From Paracoccus cavernae (GTDB lineage Bacteria > Pseudomonadota > Alphaproteobacteria > Rhodobacterales > Rhodobacteraceae): a stretch of DNA of 64,000 nucleotides. The position numbers and the translations under genes are program-made. The notes under the pieces were generated by a model. The model saw only the letters and a list, made by a program, of their open reading frames with translations. It was not told the origin of the DNA and did no database searches. This document shows, piece after piece, positions 49,660-60,752 of the stretch (positions are counted from its first letter, which is position 1; each line of letters opens with the position of its first letter). The stretch is from positions 2,244,501 to 2,308,500 of the forward strand of contig JAUFRC010000001.1 in NCBI GenBank assembly GCA_030410095.1, given 5' to 3'.

Positions 49660-50415
49660 ATGCGTTCTTCCTTTATCGCCCTTGCCCTTTCGGCAATGAT
49701 CGCGACCCCGATTGCGAGCCCCGCTTTCGCCGAAGATTTCACCATCTTCGCCGCCGCCAGCCTGAAGACCGCGCTCGACGAGGTTGCGGGCGAGTGGGAG
49801 AAGACCACGGGCGACAAGGTGACGATCTCCTATGCGGGCAGCGGCCAGCTGGCCAAGCAGATCCAGCAGGGCGCGCCGGCCGATCTCTTCATCTCGGCGG
49901 CGGTCAACTGGATGGACGAGGTCGAGAAATCGGGCCATATCGACGCCTCCTCGCGCAAGGATCTGCTCGGCAATACGCTGGTTCTCGTCGGCCACGGCGA
50001 GGGCAAGACGCTGGATCTCGCGACGCTGCCCGAGGCGCTCGGCGACGGAAAGCTGGCGATGGGCCTGCTGGAATCGGTTCCGGCCGGCCAATACGGCAAG
50101 CAGGCGCTGGAAAAGCTCGGTCTTTGGGACAGGGTCGAAAGCCATGTCGCGCAGGCCGATAACGTCCGCGCCGCGCTGACTCTGGTTGCGACCGGCGAGG
50201 CGCCCTTCGGCATCGTCTACGGCAGCGATGCGGTCGCCGAAAAAGGCGTCAGCGTTGCCGCGACCTTCCCCGCCGACAGCCATGATCCGATCATCTATCC
50301 CGCAGCACTCGTCGCCGGTTCGACCTCGACCCAGGTCGGCGCCTTCTTCGAGAGCCTGCAACAAGAGCCTGCGAAATCGGTCCTCGAGGGACAGGGTTTC
50401 ACGGTTCTGCCCTGA
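49660..50415 (+). CDS. modA: molybdate-binding periplasmic protein
   Basis: Substrate-binding protein of the molybdate ABC transporter, 251 residues, intact. Signal peptide MRSSFIALALSAMIATPIAS with cleavage near AFAED. FAAASLKTALDEVA, SYAGSGQLAKQIQQGAPADLF and GIVYGSDAVAEKGVSV hold the Ser/Tyr oxyanion ligands. The start is preceded by GCGGAGA. modB starts three bases after its stop. Confidence 0.94.
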   Translation: MRSSFIALALSAMIATPIASPAFAEDFTIFAAASLKTALDEVAGEWEKTTGDKVTISYAGSGQLAKQIQQGAPADLFISAAVNWMDEVEKSGHIDASSRKDLLGNTLVLVGHGEGKTLDLATLPEALGDGKLAMGLLESVPAGQYGKQALEKLGLWDRVESHVAQADNVRAALTLVATGEAPFGIVYGSDAVAEKGVSVAATFPADSHDPIIYPAALVAGSTSTQVGAFFESLQQEPAKSVLEGQGFTVLP

Positions 50416-50418
50416 TCG

Positions 50419-51102
50419 ATGGACTGGCTGAGCCCCGAGGAATGGCAGGCGGTTCTCTTGTCGCTGCGGGTCTCCGTCGTGGCGATGATCTGCAGCCTGC
50501 CGGTCGCGGTGGCAGTGGCCTGGCTTTTGGCCCGCAAGCGCTTTGCGGGCCATTCCATCGTCAGCGGCATCGTCCATTTGCCGCTGATCCTGCCGCCGGT
50601 GGTGACCGGCTATCTTCTGCTTCTGACCTTCGGCACGCAGGGCACGATCGGCTCGGTGCTCAAGGAGTTCGGCATTGTCTTTGCCTTCCGCTGGACCGGC
50701 GCGGCGATTGCGGCGGCCGTCATGGCGTTCCCGCTGATGGTGCGCGCGATCCGGCTGGGTTTCGAGGCGGTCGATCCGCGGCTTGAACAGGCGGCGGCCA
50801 CGCTTGGCGCGCCGCGCTACGCGGTTTTCCTGACCGTCACCCTGCCGCTCATCTGGCCCGCGCTTCTGGCGGGGCTCGCGCTCGGTTTCGCCAAGGCGAT
50901 GGGAGAGTTCGGCGCGACGATCACCTTTGTCTCGAACATCCCCGGCCAGACCCAGACCATCCCTTCGGCGATCTATGCGCTTTTGCAGGCCCCGGGCGGC
51001 GAAGCCCGCGCCATGCGGCTGGTCATCATCTCGGTCGCGATCGCGATGGCGGCGGTGATCCTTTCCGAGGCGCTCGCCCGCCGCGCCAAGATCCGCGATT
51101 AG
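50419..51102 (+). CDS. modB: molybdate ABC transporter permease
   Basis: Inner-membrane permease, 227 residues, intact, with about five helices. The EAA-type cytosolic motif is EQAAATLGAPRYAVFLTVTLPL. LPLILPPVVTGYLLLLTFG and FAKAMGEFGATITFVSNIPGQ are characteristic of ModB. It sits between modA and modC. Confidence 0.94.
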   Translation: MDWLSPEEWQAVLLSLRVSVVAMICSLPVAVAVAWLLARKRFAGHSIVSGIVHLPLILPPVVTGYLLLLTFGTQGTIGSVLKEFGIVFAFRWTGAAIAAAVMAFPLMVRAIRLGFEAVDPRLEQAAATLGAPRYAVFLTVTLPLIWPALLAGLALGFAKAMGEFGATITFVSNIPGQTQTIPSAIYALLQAPGGEARAMRLVIISVAIAMAAVILSEALARRAKIRD

Positions 51103-51112
51103 GGCCGCTTTC

Positions 51113-52165
51113 ATGGTTTTGTCGCTCTCGATCCACAAACGCTTTCCCGCCATGGAGCTCGATGTCGCCTTCGAGGCCCCGTCCGGCGTCACGGCGGTTT
51201 TCGGGCCTTCGGGCTGCGGCAAGACCTCGACCGTGAATGCGGTGGCAGGGTTGTTGCGGCCCGATCGCGGGCATATCGCGCTGGACGGGCAACCGCTATA
51301 CGACAGCGCGAAAGGCATCGACCTGCCGACGCAAAAGCGCCGCATCGGCTATGTGTTTCAGGATGCGCGGCTTTTCCCGCATCTCAGCGTTGCCGCGAAC
51401 CTGCGCTACAGCTGGCGCTGGCGGCGCGGCGCGGCCCGCGATTTCGACCGGATCGTCGAGATGCTCGCGCTCGGCCCGCTGCTCAAACGCTACCCGCGCC
51501 ACCTCTCGGGCGGGGAGAAGCAGCGCACCGCCATCGGCCGCGCGCTGCTGTCGGACCCCGCGCTGCTGGTCATGGACGAGCCTTTGGCCGCGCTGGACGA
51601 GGCGCGCAAATCCGAGATCATGCCCTGGCTCGAACGGCTGCGCGACGAGGTGAACCTGCCGATCCTCTATGTCAGCCATTCGACCGCCGAGGTGCTGCGT
51701 CTCGCCACCACCCTCGTCATGCTGGATGCGGGCCGCGTCACCTATGCCGGTCCCTTGGCCGAGGCGATTTCGGATGCGCGGCTTGGTCCGGCCTTCGGCG
51801 CACGCGAGGCCGGAGCATTGCTTCAGGGCCGCATCGAAAGCCGCGAGGCGGACGGCATGTGCCGCGTTTCCACCCCCGCCGGACCCCTTCTTCTGCCCGA
51901 TCAGGGCGAGGCTTTGGGCGCCGAAATCCGCCTGCGCATCCTTGCCCATGAGGTGATCCTCTCGCTCGATGCGCCGCAGGGGATTTCCGCGCTCAACGTG
52001 CTGCCCGCCGTGGTCGAACGGATCGAGGGCGGCTATGTCGAGCTGCGCCTCGGCACGGCGAAAATCCTTGCCCAGATCACGCCCCGCTCGGTGGCGACGC
52101 TGGGGCTTTCCGCCGGCCGCAGCTGCCATGCGATCATCAAATCGGCGGCAATGGTCCGATCCTAG
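51113..52165 (+). CDS. modC: molybdate ABC transporter ATP-binding protein
   Basis: ATPase of the molybdate transporter, 350 residues, intact. Walker A FGPSGCGKTS, Q-loop region GYVFQDARLFPHLSV, signature LSGGEKQRTAIGRALL, Walker B LLVMDEPLAALDE and the switch His in YVSHSTAEVLR. The C-terminal third is a TOBE/Mop domain (GISALNVLPAVVERIEGGYV). It closes the modABC operon, one of the few stretches free of frameshifts. Confidence 0.94.
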   Translation: MVLSLSIHKRFPAMELDVAFEAPSGVTAVFGPSGCGKTSTVNAVAGLLRPDRGHIALDGQPLYDSAKGIDLPTQKRRIGYVFQDARLFPHLSVAANLRYSWRWRRGAARDFDRIVEMLALGPLLKRYPRHLSGGEKQRTAIGRALLSDPALLVMDEPLAALDEARKSEIMPWLERLRDEVNLPILYVSHSTAEVLRLATTLVMLDAGRVTYAGPLAEAISDARLGPAFGAREAGALLQGRIESREADGMCRVSTPAGPLLLPDQGEALGAEIRLRILAHEVILSLDAPQGISALNVLPAVVERIEGGYVELRLGTAKILAQITPRSVATLGLSAGRSCHAIIKSAAMVRS

Positions 52166-52240
52166 GCCCGATCTCGGGTTTATGATTGGCGAAAGCGCGG
52201 TTTTTCATTATGGTCCATGCAAAAAGACCATGAGGGCAGA

Positions 52241-52819
52241 ATGAACAGGTATCTCAAACTGGCCATTGTCGGGCTGGTCGCATCCTGTGGCGGCGGCGGA
52301 AACTACAAGGCTCCCCGCAATCTGGACAATGCTTGCGCCATCAAGGCCGAGCGTCCCGCCTATTTCAAGGCCATGCAGACGACCCAGCGCCGCTGGGGTG
52401 TTCCGATCCATGTCCAGATGGCCTCGATCCATCAGGAATCGAAATTCATCGGCGATGCGCGCACGCCGCACCAATATGTTCTGGGCATCATTCCGGTCGG
52501 CCGCCAAAGCTCGGCCTACGGCTATAGCCAGGCGCTCGACGGGACCTGGGAAGAATACCAGAAAGAGACCGGCAACCGCCGCGCGCGCCGCGACAATATC
52601 AAGGATGCGACCGATTTCATGGGTTGGTACATGGACGGGACCTCCAAGCGGCTCGGCATCTCGAAATGGGATACGCAATCGCAATATCTGGCCTATCACG
52701 AAGGCCGCTCGGGCTTTGCGCGCGGCTCGCACCGCAGCAAGCCGTGGCTGATGAATGTCTCGGCCAATGTCGCACAGCGCGGCGAGACCTATCGCGCGCA
52801 GCTGGCCTCCTGCCGCTAG
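52241..52819 (+). CDS. lytic transglycosylase-like lipoprotein
   Basis: About 192 residues, intact. Lipobox in LAIVGLVASCGGGG. The SLT-type region WGVPIHVQMASIHQESKF holds the likely catalytic Glu, followed by AYGYSQALDGTWEEYQKETG and YLAYHEGRSGFARGSH. Family members cut peptidoglycan glycan strands. Start MNRYLKL is chosen over an ATG eight codons upstream because of the signal sequence. An intrinsic terminator follows at 52842. Confidence 0.8.
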   Translation: MNRYLKLAIVGLVASCGGGGNYKAPRNLDNACAIKAERPAYFKAMQTTQRRWGVPIHVQMASIHQESKFIGDARTPHQYVLGIIPVGRQSSAYGYSQALDGTWEEYQKETGNRRARRDNIKDATDFMGWYMDGTSKRLGISKWDTQSQYLAYHEGRSGFARGSHRSKPWLMNVSANVAQRGETYRAQLASCR

Positions 52820-52841
52820 GCAGCATACCGGAACCAATGCG

Positions 52842-52870
52842 AAGGCCCCGCCGAACAGCGGGGCCTTGTT
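52842..52870 (+). terminator. intrinsic terminator after the transglycosylase gene
   Basis: 10-bp stem AAGGCCCCGC / GCGGGGCCTT around CGAACA, then GTT. Lies between converging transglycosylase and lolA genes. Confidence 0.7.
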
Positions 52871-52941
52871 CCATTCGGACCTATTGTTTCACGTGACCCA
52901 AGGCTTTTGCCCGAAGCCGGCGCCCAAACCCTCGCACGCGA

Positions 52942-53553
52942 TCACGCGCGGCTTAACGGCCGCGACGCTCCATCTCGCTCTGGATGGCGAATCGCGAGGG
53001 GGATGCCCACACCCATCTTCATCTCGCCCAGAATGACGGTGGTCTTGACGCCGGCATCATTGGTCACGACCCATTGGCGCAGCTGCGTCGGATTGGCGGT
53101 GAACACCATCTGGATATTGCCGTATTCGGGATGCTGGGGATCCTGCGCGGTCACGACGGTCGCATTCTTGCTTTCGGTATAACCCGTCACCATCCGCGCG
53201 GTCGACAGGTTCACATTCGGCGCGAGGATGATCGACAGCGGGGTTTTCGAGAGCGGATATTGCTGCGGACCGCCGTTCGATTTGCCGTCGAACACCGCAA
53301 CCTGACCGGCCGAGGCCAGCACCAGCGTGCGGTCGCCCTTGTATTCGAAGCGCACGCGGTTCGGGCGGTGCATGAAAAGCGTCCCCGTCGACATCGTGCC
53401 GTCGCCGTTCACCTGAGTGAAATCGGCCTGAGCGGTCTGGATGCTGTTGAGATAACGCGAAATCTCGTTCAACGGGATTTTCTCGGCCATCGCCGGAAGG
53501 GCAAGACCAAGGGCGAGGACGGGCGCAAGCGCGAGAGACAGAAGCTTTTTCAT
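52942..53553 (-). CDS. lolA: outer-membrane lipoprotein carrier protein (3' frameshift likely)
   Basis: Periplasmic chaperone that carries lipoproteins from LolCDE to the outer membrane. About 195-203 residues with signal peptide MKKLLSLALAPVLALGLALPAMA. YLNSIQTAQADFTQVNGDG and MHRPNRVRFEYKGD are typical. Near 52999 the C run is five; four (or seven) would give the family-like ending PSRFAIQSEMERRGR with a stop at 52953. As written it ends RPLSRA at 52942. This is one break that is not a simple missing base. Confidence 0.9.
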   Translation of the reverse strand: MKKLLSLALAPVLALGLALPAMAEKIPLNEISRYLNSIQTAQADFTQVNGDGTMSTGTLFMHRPNRVRFEYKGDRTLVLASAGQVAVFDGKSNGGPQQYPLSKTPLSIILAPNVNLSTARMVTGYTESKNATVVTAQDPQHPEYGNIQMVFTANPTQLRQWVVTNDAGVKTTVILGEMKMGVGIPLAIRHPERDGASRPLSRA

Positions 53554-53651
53554 GAGCCGATTATGACCGTTTTTGCAAAGGCTTGCACATCACGTTCGCC
53601 GGATGTGCACAGGCGTAACTCTCGCGGGTTGGTGAGCGTTCCCCGCTGTCG

Positions 53652-54886
53652 TCACAGTGAACGCCCCGTGAGCAGGCGCGGCATCGGATCAAGGCTCAAG
53701 CCCGCCGCCTGCCGCATGAAACCGCGCCGCAGCGCCGGCACCGCATCGACGAGGCCCATGCCGAGCGCGCGCCCCGCCCGCAACAGCGGATTGTCGTTGG
53801 AAAAGACCGCATTCACCGTATCCATGCCGTAAGCGAGCAGCGTCGCATCGCCGCGCCGCCATTGCTCGTATCGGCGCAGGACCGCCAGCGTGCCGAAATC
53901 CTCGCCGCGACGATGGGCCAGAACCAGCACCTCGGCCAAAGACGCCACATCGCGCAGTCCGAGGTTGAGCCCTGCCCCGCAATCGGATGGACGCCATGCG
54001 CCGCATCGCCGATCAGCGCGACCCTCTCGGCCGCATAGTGATCGGCCAGCGTCATCCCCAGAGGATAGGAGAATCGCGGCCCCGCCAGTGAAATCGCGCC
54101 CAGAAAATCGCCGAAACGCGGCCGCAGCACATCCAGAAACGCCTCGTCGGGCAAAGCGAGGATGGCGCGGGCGTGGTCCTCGGTCTCGGACCAGACGATC
54201 GAGGAGCGGTTGCCCGGCAAGGGCAGGATGGCCAAAGGACCGCTCGGCAGGAACAACTGCTGGGCGATGCCGTTATGGGGCAGTTCGTGATCGAGCGCCG
54301 CCACCAGCGCAATCTGGCCGTAGCTGTGGCCGCGCCGTTTGATCCCCGCACGGGTCGCCACGCCCGAGCCGCGACCATCCGCGCCGACCAGCAGCCGCGC
54401 GCGCAATACCGTGCCGTCGTTCAGCCCGACGCTCACGCCGCGCGCATCGGTCGTCTGGGAAACGACGACGGTTCCCGCACGATGCAGAATGCGCCCCGCG
54501 CGCGGCAGGGCCATCGCGCCCAGAAGCGCGCGATAGAGAAAGCGGTCCTCGAGCATATAGCCCAGACGCCCCTCCTCGATCTCAGCGCTGTCGAAATGGA
54601 GGTGGAAATGCCCCGCGCCCTCGCCGGCATGGCCTTGGCTCGCGCGGACCTGATTGATCGGCTGCGCCTGCGCGGCAAGCCCGCCCCAAAGACCAAGCGC
54701 GGCCAGCAGCCGCTGCGAGGCCAAAGCCAGCGCATAGGCCCGCCCGTCGAAAGCATCGCTTGCGCGCAGATCGGCAGGGCGCGCATCGACCACGGCCACG
54801 CCCAGACCGGCATCCGCCAGCGCAAGGGCAAGGGCGGGACCGTTCAGGCCTCCGCCTGCAATCACGACATCGAATTCATGTTCCAT
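53652..54886 (-). CDS. UbiH/UbiF family FAD-dependent hydroxylase (one frameshift)
   Basis: Ubiquinone-ring monooxygenase, about 411 residues. FAD motif VVIAGGGLNGPALALALA, the DG motif LVGADGRGSGVA and the C-terminal [21 protein letters not shown] after repair of G3 to G4 near 53971. The substrate position (UbiH, UbiF or UbiI type) cannot be decided. It is divergent from the amidase gene. Confidence 0.88.
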
Positions 54887-55058
54887 GCCGCGCAGTATCG
54901 CTTTGACGCGGCGATTGTCCATGCGCCTTGGCGCGCGGACCGAAGGACAGGACGCCTCCCGCCAAGCCCGCGATTTCCGCCCTGCGCCCCGCCATGCGCC
55001 ATTGAAGCGCACCCCGCCCCAAGTTAGCCTGAGGGCGCAAATTCCGACGGAGACAGAC

Positions 55059-56385
55059 ATGGATTGGTTGCGGGCACCGCTTGCCGAACAAGGGCGCGCC
55101 ATTATGGCAGGGCTGATCAGCCCGATCGATCAGGCCGAGGCCTATCTCGATGCTGCCGCCAAACATCCCTATGGCAGCCGCATCTATGCCCGCATGACGC
55201 CCGAACGCGCCCGCAAAGAGGCCGTCGCCGCCCATGACCGCGTCAAATCCGGTCTGCGCCGCAGCCTGCTCGACGGTGTGGCGATCAGCTGGAAGGACAA
55301 TGTCGACAGCGCCGGCACGCCCACCGAGGCGGGCTCGCAACTGCTCAAGGGCCGCACGCCGGATGCCGATGCCGAGATCCTGTCCCATGCCACCGGCGCG
55401 GGGCTGGTCTGTCTGGGCAAGACCCATATGACCGAGCTCGCCTTTTCCGGCCTCGGGCTGAACCCGATGACCGCGACGCCGCCCAACGCCTATGATCCGG
55501 CGCTGGCACCGGGCGGCTCGTCCTCGGGGGCGGCGGTTTCGGTCGCGCTCGGCCTTGCTGCGGCGGCAATCGGCACCGATACCGGCGGCTCGATCCGCCT
55601 GCCCGCCGCGTGGAACGGGCTGGTCGGCTTCAAACCGACCCATGGCGCGATCTCGGGCGAGGGCGTCGTGCCCTTGTGCCTGCGTTTCGACACTGCCGGC
55701 CCGATCGCGCGCACGGTCGAGGATTGCGCCCTGCTCTTTTCCGCGCTGACCCGCGGCCCCGAAATCGATCTTTCGGAAACCCCCAACCGAAAGCTGCGCC
55801 TGCTGGTGCTCGAGGGCATCCCCTTCGACGGCGCGCGCGAAGCCCCGTCGCGGCTTTCGAGGATGCGGTCAAACGGCTGGAGAAAGCGGGGGCCCATATC
55901 AGCCGCGCCACCGTTCCGGCCGTGGCCGAGGTTTTCAAACTCGCCGGCACGGTCTTTGCCCCCGAGGCCTACGGCATCTGGCGCGAACAGATCGAAGCCT
56001 CGCCCGAGCTGATGTATCCGCTCATCCTCGAACGCTTCCGCGGCGGCCGCGATACGCTTGCGACCGATTATGTGCAGGCGTGGATCCGGCTCGAACAGCT
56101 GCGCCGCGATTGGGCGGTGGCGGTGGCGGGCTATGATGCGGTGATCGTGCCGACCGCGCCGCTGCTGCCCCCGATGCCGAAAAGCTGCTGGCCGACGAGG
56201 ATTTCTTCGTAACCGAGAACCTGCTGGCTTTGCGCAATACCCGCATCGGCAACTTCATGGGTCTGCCCGCGATCACGCTGCCGACCGGACAGCCGGCCTG
56301 CGGCATCATGCTGATGGGCCGTGCGGGTGGCGACCGCGCGCTGCTGGTCACCGCCGCCGAGGCCGAAGCCGCGCTGGCCGCCTGA
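55059..56385 (+). CDS. amidase signature family enzyme (two frameshifts)
   Basis: About 442 residues. Ser-cisSer-Lys triad: Lys in AISWKDNVDSAGTPTEAGS, glycine-rich GGSSSGAAVSVALGLAAAAI with Ser, and GTDTGGSIRLPA with the nucleophile. It resembles GatA but no gatB/gatC is near. Breaks near 55848 (C4 for C5) and 56171 (C5 for C6), giving PPDAEKLLADEDFF. Substrate unknown; the position next to ubiH and dapC-like genes is a common Rhodobacteraceae set. Confidence 0.87.
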
Positions 56386-56605
56386 GGCCCGCGCAAGATT
56401 TACGGGGCGGGAATTCGGGAGCGAGGCCCTAGGGCCCGCCCCGGACGCCCCGAAGGGTTCCCGCCAGCCCGCAGACACCGCCGATCCGCAGGCGAAAAGC
56501 TTAGGCAAATCCCGCCATTGCCCCGCCGAGTGACTGGACGAAACCAGCCTTTGTCAGTAGTCTGCAAGCAAACGGGGCGCAACGACCCCGATCTGAGAGG
56601 CAGAT

Positions 56606-57796
56606 ATGGCACAGAGCGAGCGGTTCTCGAACCTGCCCGAATACGCATTCCCGCGTCTGCGGAATCTCCTGTCCGGCCTTGAGCCCGGCGGTGATCCCGT
56701 CGTCATGACCATCGGAGAGCCGCGTCACGCGCTGCCGGATTTCGTCGCCCCCGTCATGGCGCAAAGCATTGCCGAATTCGGGAAATATCCGCCGAACGAA
56801 GGCGCGCCAGAGCTGCTTCAGGCGATCTCGGACTGGATCGGACGCCGCCATGCGATCGCTGTGCCGCCCGCCCAGATCTCGACGCTTAACGGCTCCCGCG
56901 AAGGGCTGTTCAACGCGGCGCTGGCGCTTTGCCCGCAAGACAAAAACGGCGCGCGCCCCGCCATTCTGGTGCCGAACCCCTTCTATCAGGTCTATGCCGT
57001 CGCCGCCGCAGCCGTCGACGCCGATGCGGTCTTCGTGCCCGCCACTGCCGCGACCGGCCATTTGCCCGATTTCGCGGGCCTTGCGCCCGAATTGCTCGAC
57101 CGCACCGCCATCGCCTATCTGTGCTCGCCCGCCAATCCGCAGGGCGCGGTGGCCGATGTCGATTACCTCGAACATCTGATCGAGCTGGCCGAGCGCCACG
57201 ATTTCCTGATCTTCTCGGATGAGTGCTATTCCGAGATCTACCGCGACACCCTCCGCCAAGCGCCTTGGCCGTGGCGAGCCGTATGGGTCTGATCGACCGC
57301 GTGGTGATGTTCAACTCGCTGTCCAAACGCTCGAACCTGCCGGGGTTGCGGTCGGGCTTTGCCGCGGGCGGGGCCGAAAACATCCGCCGGATCCGTCTGC
57401 TGCGCAGCTACTCCGGCGCGCCTTTGCCGCTTCCGGTCCAGCGCGTCTCGACGCGGGCCTGGTCCGACGATTCCCATGCCGAGGACAACCGCAGGCTTTA
57501 CCTCGCGAAATACGCCATCGCCGACCGCATCTTCGGCAATATCGAAGGCTATTTCGCGCCGCAGGGCGGATCTTTCTGTGGCTGCCCGTGCCTCCCGCAG
57601 TCGGCGACGGCGAGGCTGCCGCCAAGAAGCTCTGGTCCGAGGCGGGCATTCAGGTCCTGCCGGGCGGCTATCTGGCCCGCGACACCGAGGCCGGCAATCC
57701 GGGAAAGAATTTCATCCGCGTCGCGCTGGTCGATGATGCGCAAAGACCGAGGCGGCGCTGAACCGCCTGAAAAACTGTTTGTATCAAGGGGGTTGA
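56606..57796 (+). CDS. dapC: class I/II aminotransferase, DapC-like (three frameshifts)
   Basis: PLP aminotransferase, about 396 residues, probably N-succinyldiaminopimelate aminotransferase of lysine/peptidoglycan synthesis. YAFPRLRNLLSGLEPGG is the family N-terminus. PNPFYQVYAVAA, YLCSPANPQGAV, DECYSEIY and the PLP lysine in FNSLSKRSNLPGLRSGF. Breaks near 57251 (C3 for C4), 57571 (T3 for T4) and 57741 (A3 for A4). The stop is three bases before ftsK. Confidence 0.85.
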
Positions 57797-57798
57797 AC

Positions 57799-60588
57799 AT
57801 GGCGAGCTGGCAGGCAAAACACCGCGACCCGTTGTTTGACCAAGGCACGCAGGCCGCGCTCGAGCGGCGCGGCAAAGAGCTTCTGGGGCGGGGCTCGTCG
57901 TCCTCGGCATCCTGATCGCCATGATGCTTGTCAGCTATTCTCCCGACGATCCCAGCATCATGTCGGCGACCGACCAGCCCGCGACCAACCTTCTGGGACG
58001 GTTCGGGGCCTATGTCGCCTCGGCGCTTTTCATGATCGCGGGCTACGGCTCCTATATGCTCTCGATCGGCGCGATCGTCTGGGGGCTGCGGCTTTTGTTG
58101 CATCGCGGCGAAGAGCGGCTGATGCGGGGGATCTTCCTTCCGCTCGCAATGGTGCTGGTGTCGGTCTATGCGACCTCGATGGCACCGCCTGCGGGCTGGC
58201 GGCAAAGCTTCGGTCTGGGCGGCCATCTGGGCGATATGCTGATGGGCGCGATGCTCTCGGCAATGCCGGTCAAAGCCTCGATCGGGATCAAATTCCTCGC
58301 ACTTCTGGCGGCAGCGGGTTCGCTGGCCTTTTCGGCCTTCGTTTTCGGCTTCAGCAAGGCCGAAGTCCTGCGCATTGCCGGCTTCCTGCGCGAAGGTCTG
58401 GCGACCGCGCGCGTGATCGGCCTGCGCATCGCGGGCCGTTTCGCGGTCCTGTCGGGCAAAGCCGCCTCCGAGATCCGCGACCGCTCGGCCGCGCGCCGCG
58501 AGCGCGTGGCGCAAGCCGGTTCGACCAATCTCGGCGCTGCTCTGGCCGAGGATCCCGCACCGCGCGGCATGATGGCGCGCCTGCGCCGTGCCCCTGCCGA
58601 GACCGCCGAGCAACTGCCAGAATCCGAGCTTTACGACCGTCAGGGCAATTGGGACGAAACCGAGGCCCCTCGAACGCGCAAATCAGCGCGCGCATCACCG
58701 ATGCGATCCGCCAGCGCTCGGAAAAGCCCGAGCCCGAGGCGAAGCCTTCGGTCATCGCTTCGGTCACCGCCCGCCTGACGGGCAAGGCGGCCACCCCCGC
58801 CGCGCGGATCGAGCCGCCGCTTGAACAGGGCGTGCCCCATATCAATTTCGGCGCGCGCAACGACGAGGGCTATGACCTCGCGGCGGATGATGACGCCGAA
58901 GAGGATGACGATTTCACCGATGCGCCGCATGGTTTCGACCAAAGCGACGCTTACGATCACGAAGAGCCCGCCGCGCAAAGCGCACCGCTTTTCGCGCCCC
59001 GTCCGGCCGAGCGCAGCGCCCTGCCCAAAGCTCCCCGCGCCGCTCCCGTCATCCATGACTTCGACGAGACCGCGCGTCCGCCCTACGAGCATCCCCGCTC
59101 GAGCTGCTGTCCGCACCGGACACGATCGAACGCCACCAGCTCTCCTCGGAGCAGCTGTTGGAAAACGCGCGTACCCTCGAGGCGGTATTGGATGATTACG
59201 GCGTGAAGGGCCAGATCACCGAGGTCCGGCCCGGCCCCGTCGTCACGCTTTACGAACTCGAGCCCGCGCCGGGCCTCAAGGCAAGCCGCGTCATCGGTCT
59301 GGCCGATGATATCGCGCGCTCGATGTCGGCGCTCTCGGCCCGCGTCTCGACCGTGCCGGGCCGCACGGTGATCGGGATCGAATTGCCGAACGTGCGCCGC
59401 GAGAAAGTCGTGCTGCGCGAAATCCTGTCGGCCAAAGCCTTCACCGACGGCAGCCAACCGCTGCCGCTGGCGCTCGGCAAGGATATCGGCGGCGGGCCGG
59501 TCATCGCCAACCTCGCGAAAATGCCGCACCTGCTGATCGCGGGGACCACCGGCTCGGGGAAATCGGTGGCGATCAACACGATGATCCTGTCGCTGCTCTA
59601 CAAGCTCACCCCCGAGGAATGCCGCGTCATCATGATCGACCCCAAGATGCTGGAGCTTTCCGTCTATGACGGCATTCCGCATCTGCTCTCGCCGGTTGTG
59701 ACCAACCCCAAGAAGGCCGTCGTCGCGCTGAAATGGGTCGTCGGCGAAATGGAAGAGCGCTACCGCCGCATGTCGAAAATGGGCGTGCGCAATATCGAGG
59801 GCTACAACGGCCGCGTCCGCGAGGCCCTGTCCAAGAACGAGCTGTTCAAACGCACCGTCCAGACCGGCTTTGACGAGGAAACCGGCGAACCCGTCTTCGA
59901 GACCGAAGAGTTCAAGCCCGAGGCCTTCCCCTATATCGTCGTCGTCGTGGACGAGATGGCCGACCTGATGATGGTCGCGGGCAAGGAAATCGAGGCCTGC
60001 ATCCAGCGTCTGGCCCAGATGGCCCGCGCCAGCGGCATCCACCTGATCATGGCGACGCAGCGCCCCTCGGTCGATGTCATCACCGGCACGATCAAGGCGA
60101 ACTTCCCGACGCGGATCTCGTTCCAGGTCACCTCGAAGATCGACAGCCGCACCATTCTGGGCGAACAGGGTGCCGAGCAGCTGCTGGGTCAGGGCGACAT
60201 GCTCTATATGGCGGGCGGCTCCAAAATCACCCGCGTTCACGGCCCCTTCGTCAGCGACGAGGAGGTCGAAGAGATCGTCCGCCACTTGAAAAGCTTCGGC
60301 CCTCCGACCTATATGTCGGGCGTGGTGGATGGCCCCGACGAAGACAAAGCCGACGGTATCGATATGGTGCTGGGGCTGTCGACCGGCGAGGGTGGCGATG
60401 CCGAGCTTTACGACATGGCTGTCGCGATCGTGGCCAAAGACCGCAAATGCTCGACCAGCTATATCCAGCGCAAACTGGCGATCGGCTACAACAAGGCCGC
60501 GCGTCTGGTCGAACAAATGGAAGAACAAGGCGTCGTCAGCCCGGCAAACCATGTCGGCAAACGCGAAGTCCTGATCCCCGAAGTCTAA
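57799..60588 (+). CDS. ftsK: DNA translocase FtsK (three frameshifts)
   Basis: Septal DNA pump for chromosome segregation, about 930 residues. N-terminal membrane domain with four helices, then an acidic Pro-rich linker, then the motor: Walker [18 protein letters not shown], Walker [16 protein letters not shown], and the C-terminal gamma winged helix ([20 protein letters not shown]). Breaks near 57892 (G4 for G5), 58667 (C4 for C5) and 59097 (C4 for C5). It cannot be a pseudogene in a living cell, which supports the error reading. Confidence 0.95.
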
Positions 60589-60660
60589 TTTCGAAAGCCG
60601 GCCGCCACGGCCGCTTTCACCGAGTTTCAAGCCTGCTCCGTTCAACTCAGGCTGGTTGAA

Positions 60661-60690
60661 AACGCCCGCACTTGCTGCGGGCGTTTTTCT
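60661..60690 (+). terminator. intrinsic terminator after ftsK
   Basis: 10-bp stem AACGCCCGCA / TGCGGGCGTT with a five-base loop and a T run (TTTTTCTTT). It ends the amidase-dapC-ftsK transcript and stands between ftsK and the converging emrA gene. Confidence 0.85.
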
Positions 60691-60752
60691 TTGCGCCAAG
60701 CGCCGTGAACCCTGAAGGCCCCCTCCCCTCTTCGGGGCGGTGCCTGCGGCTC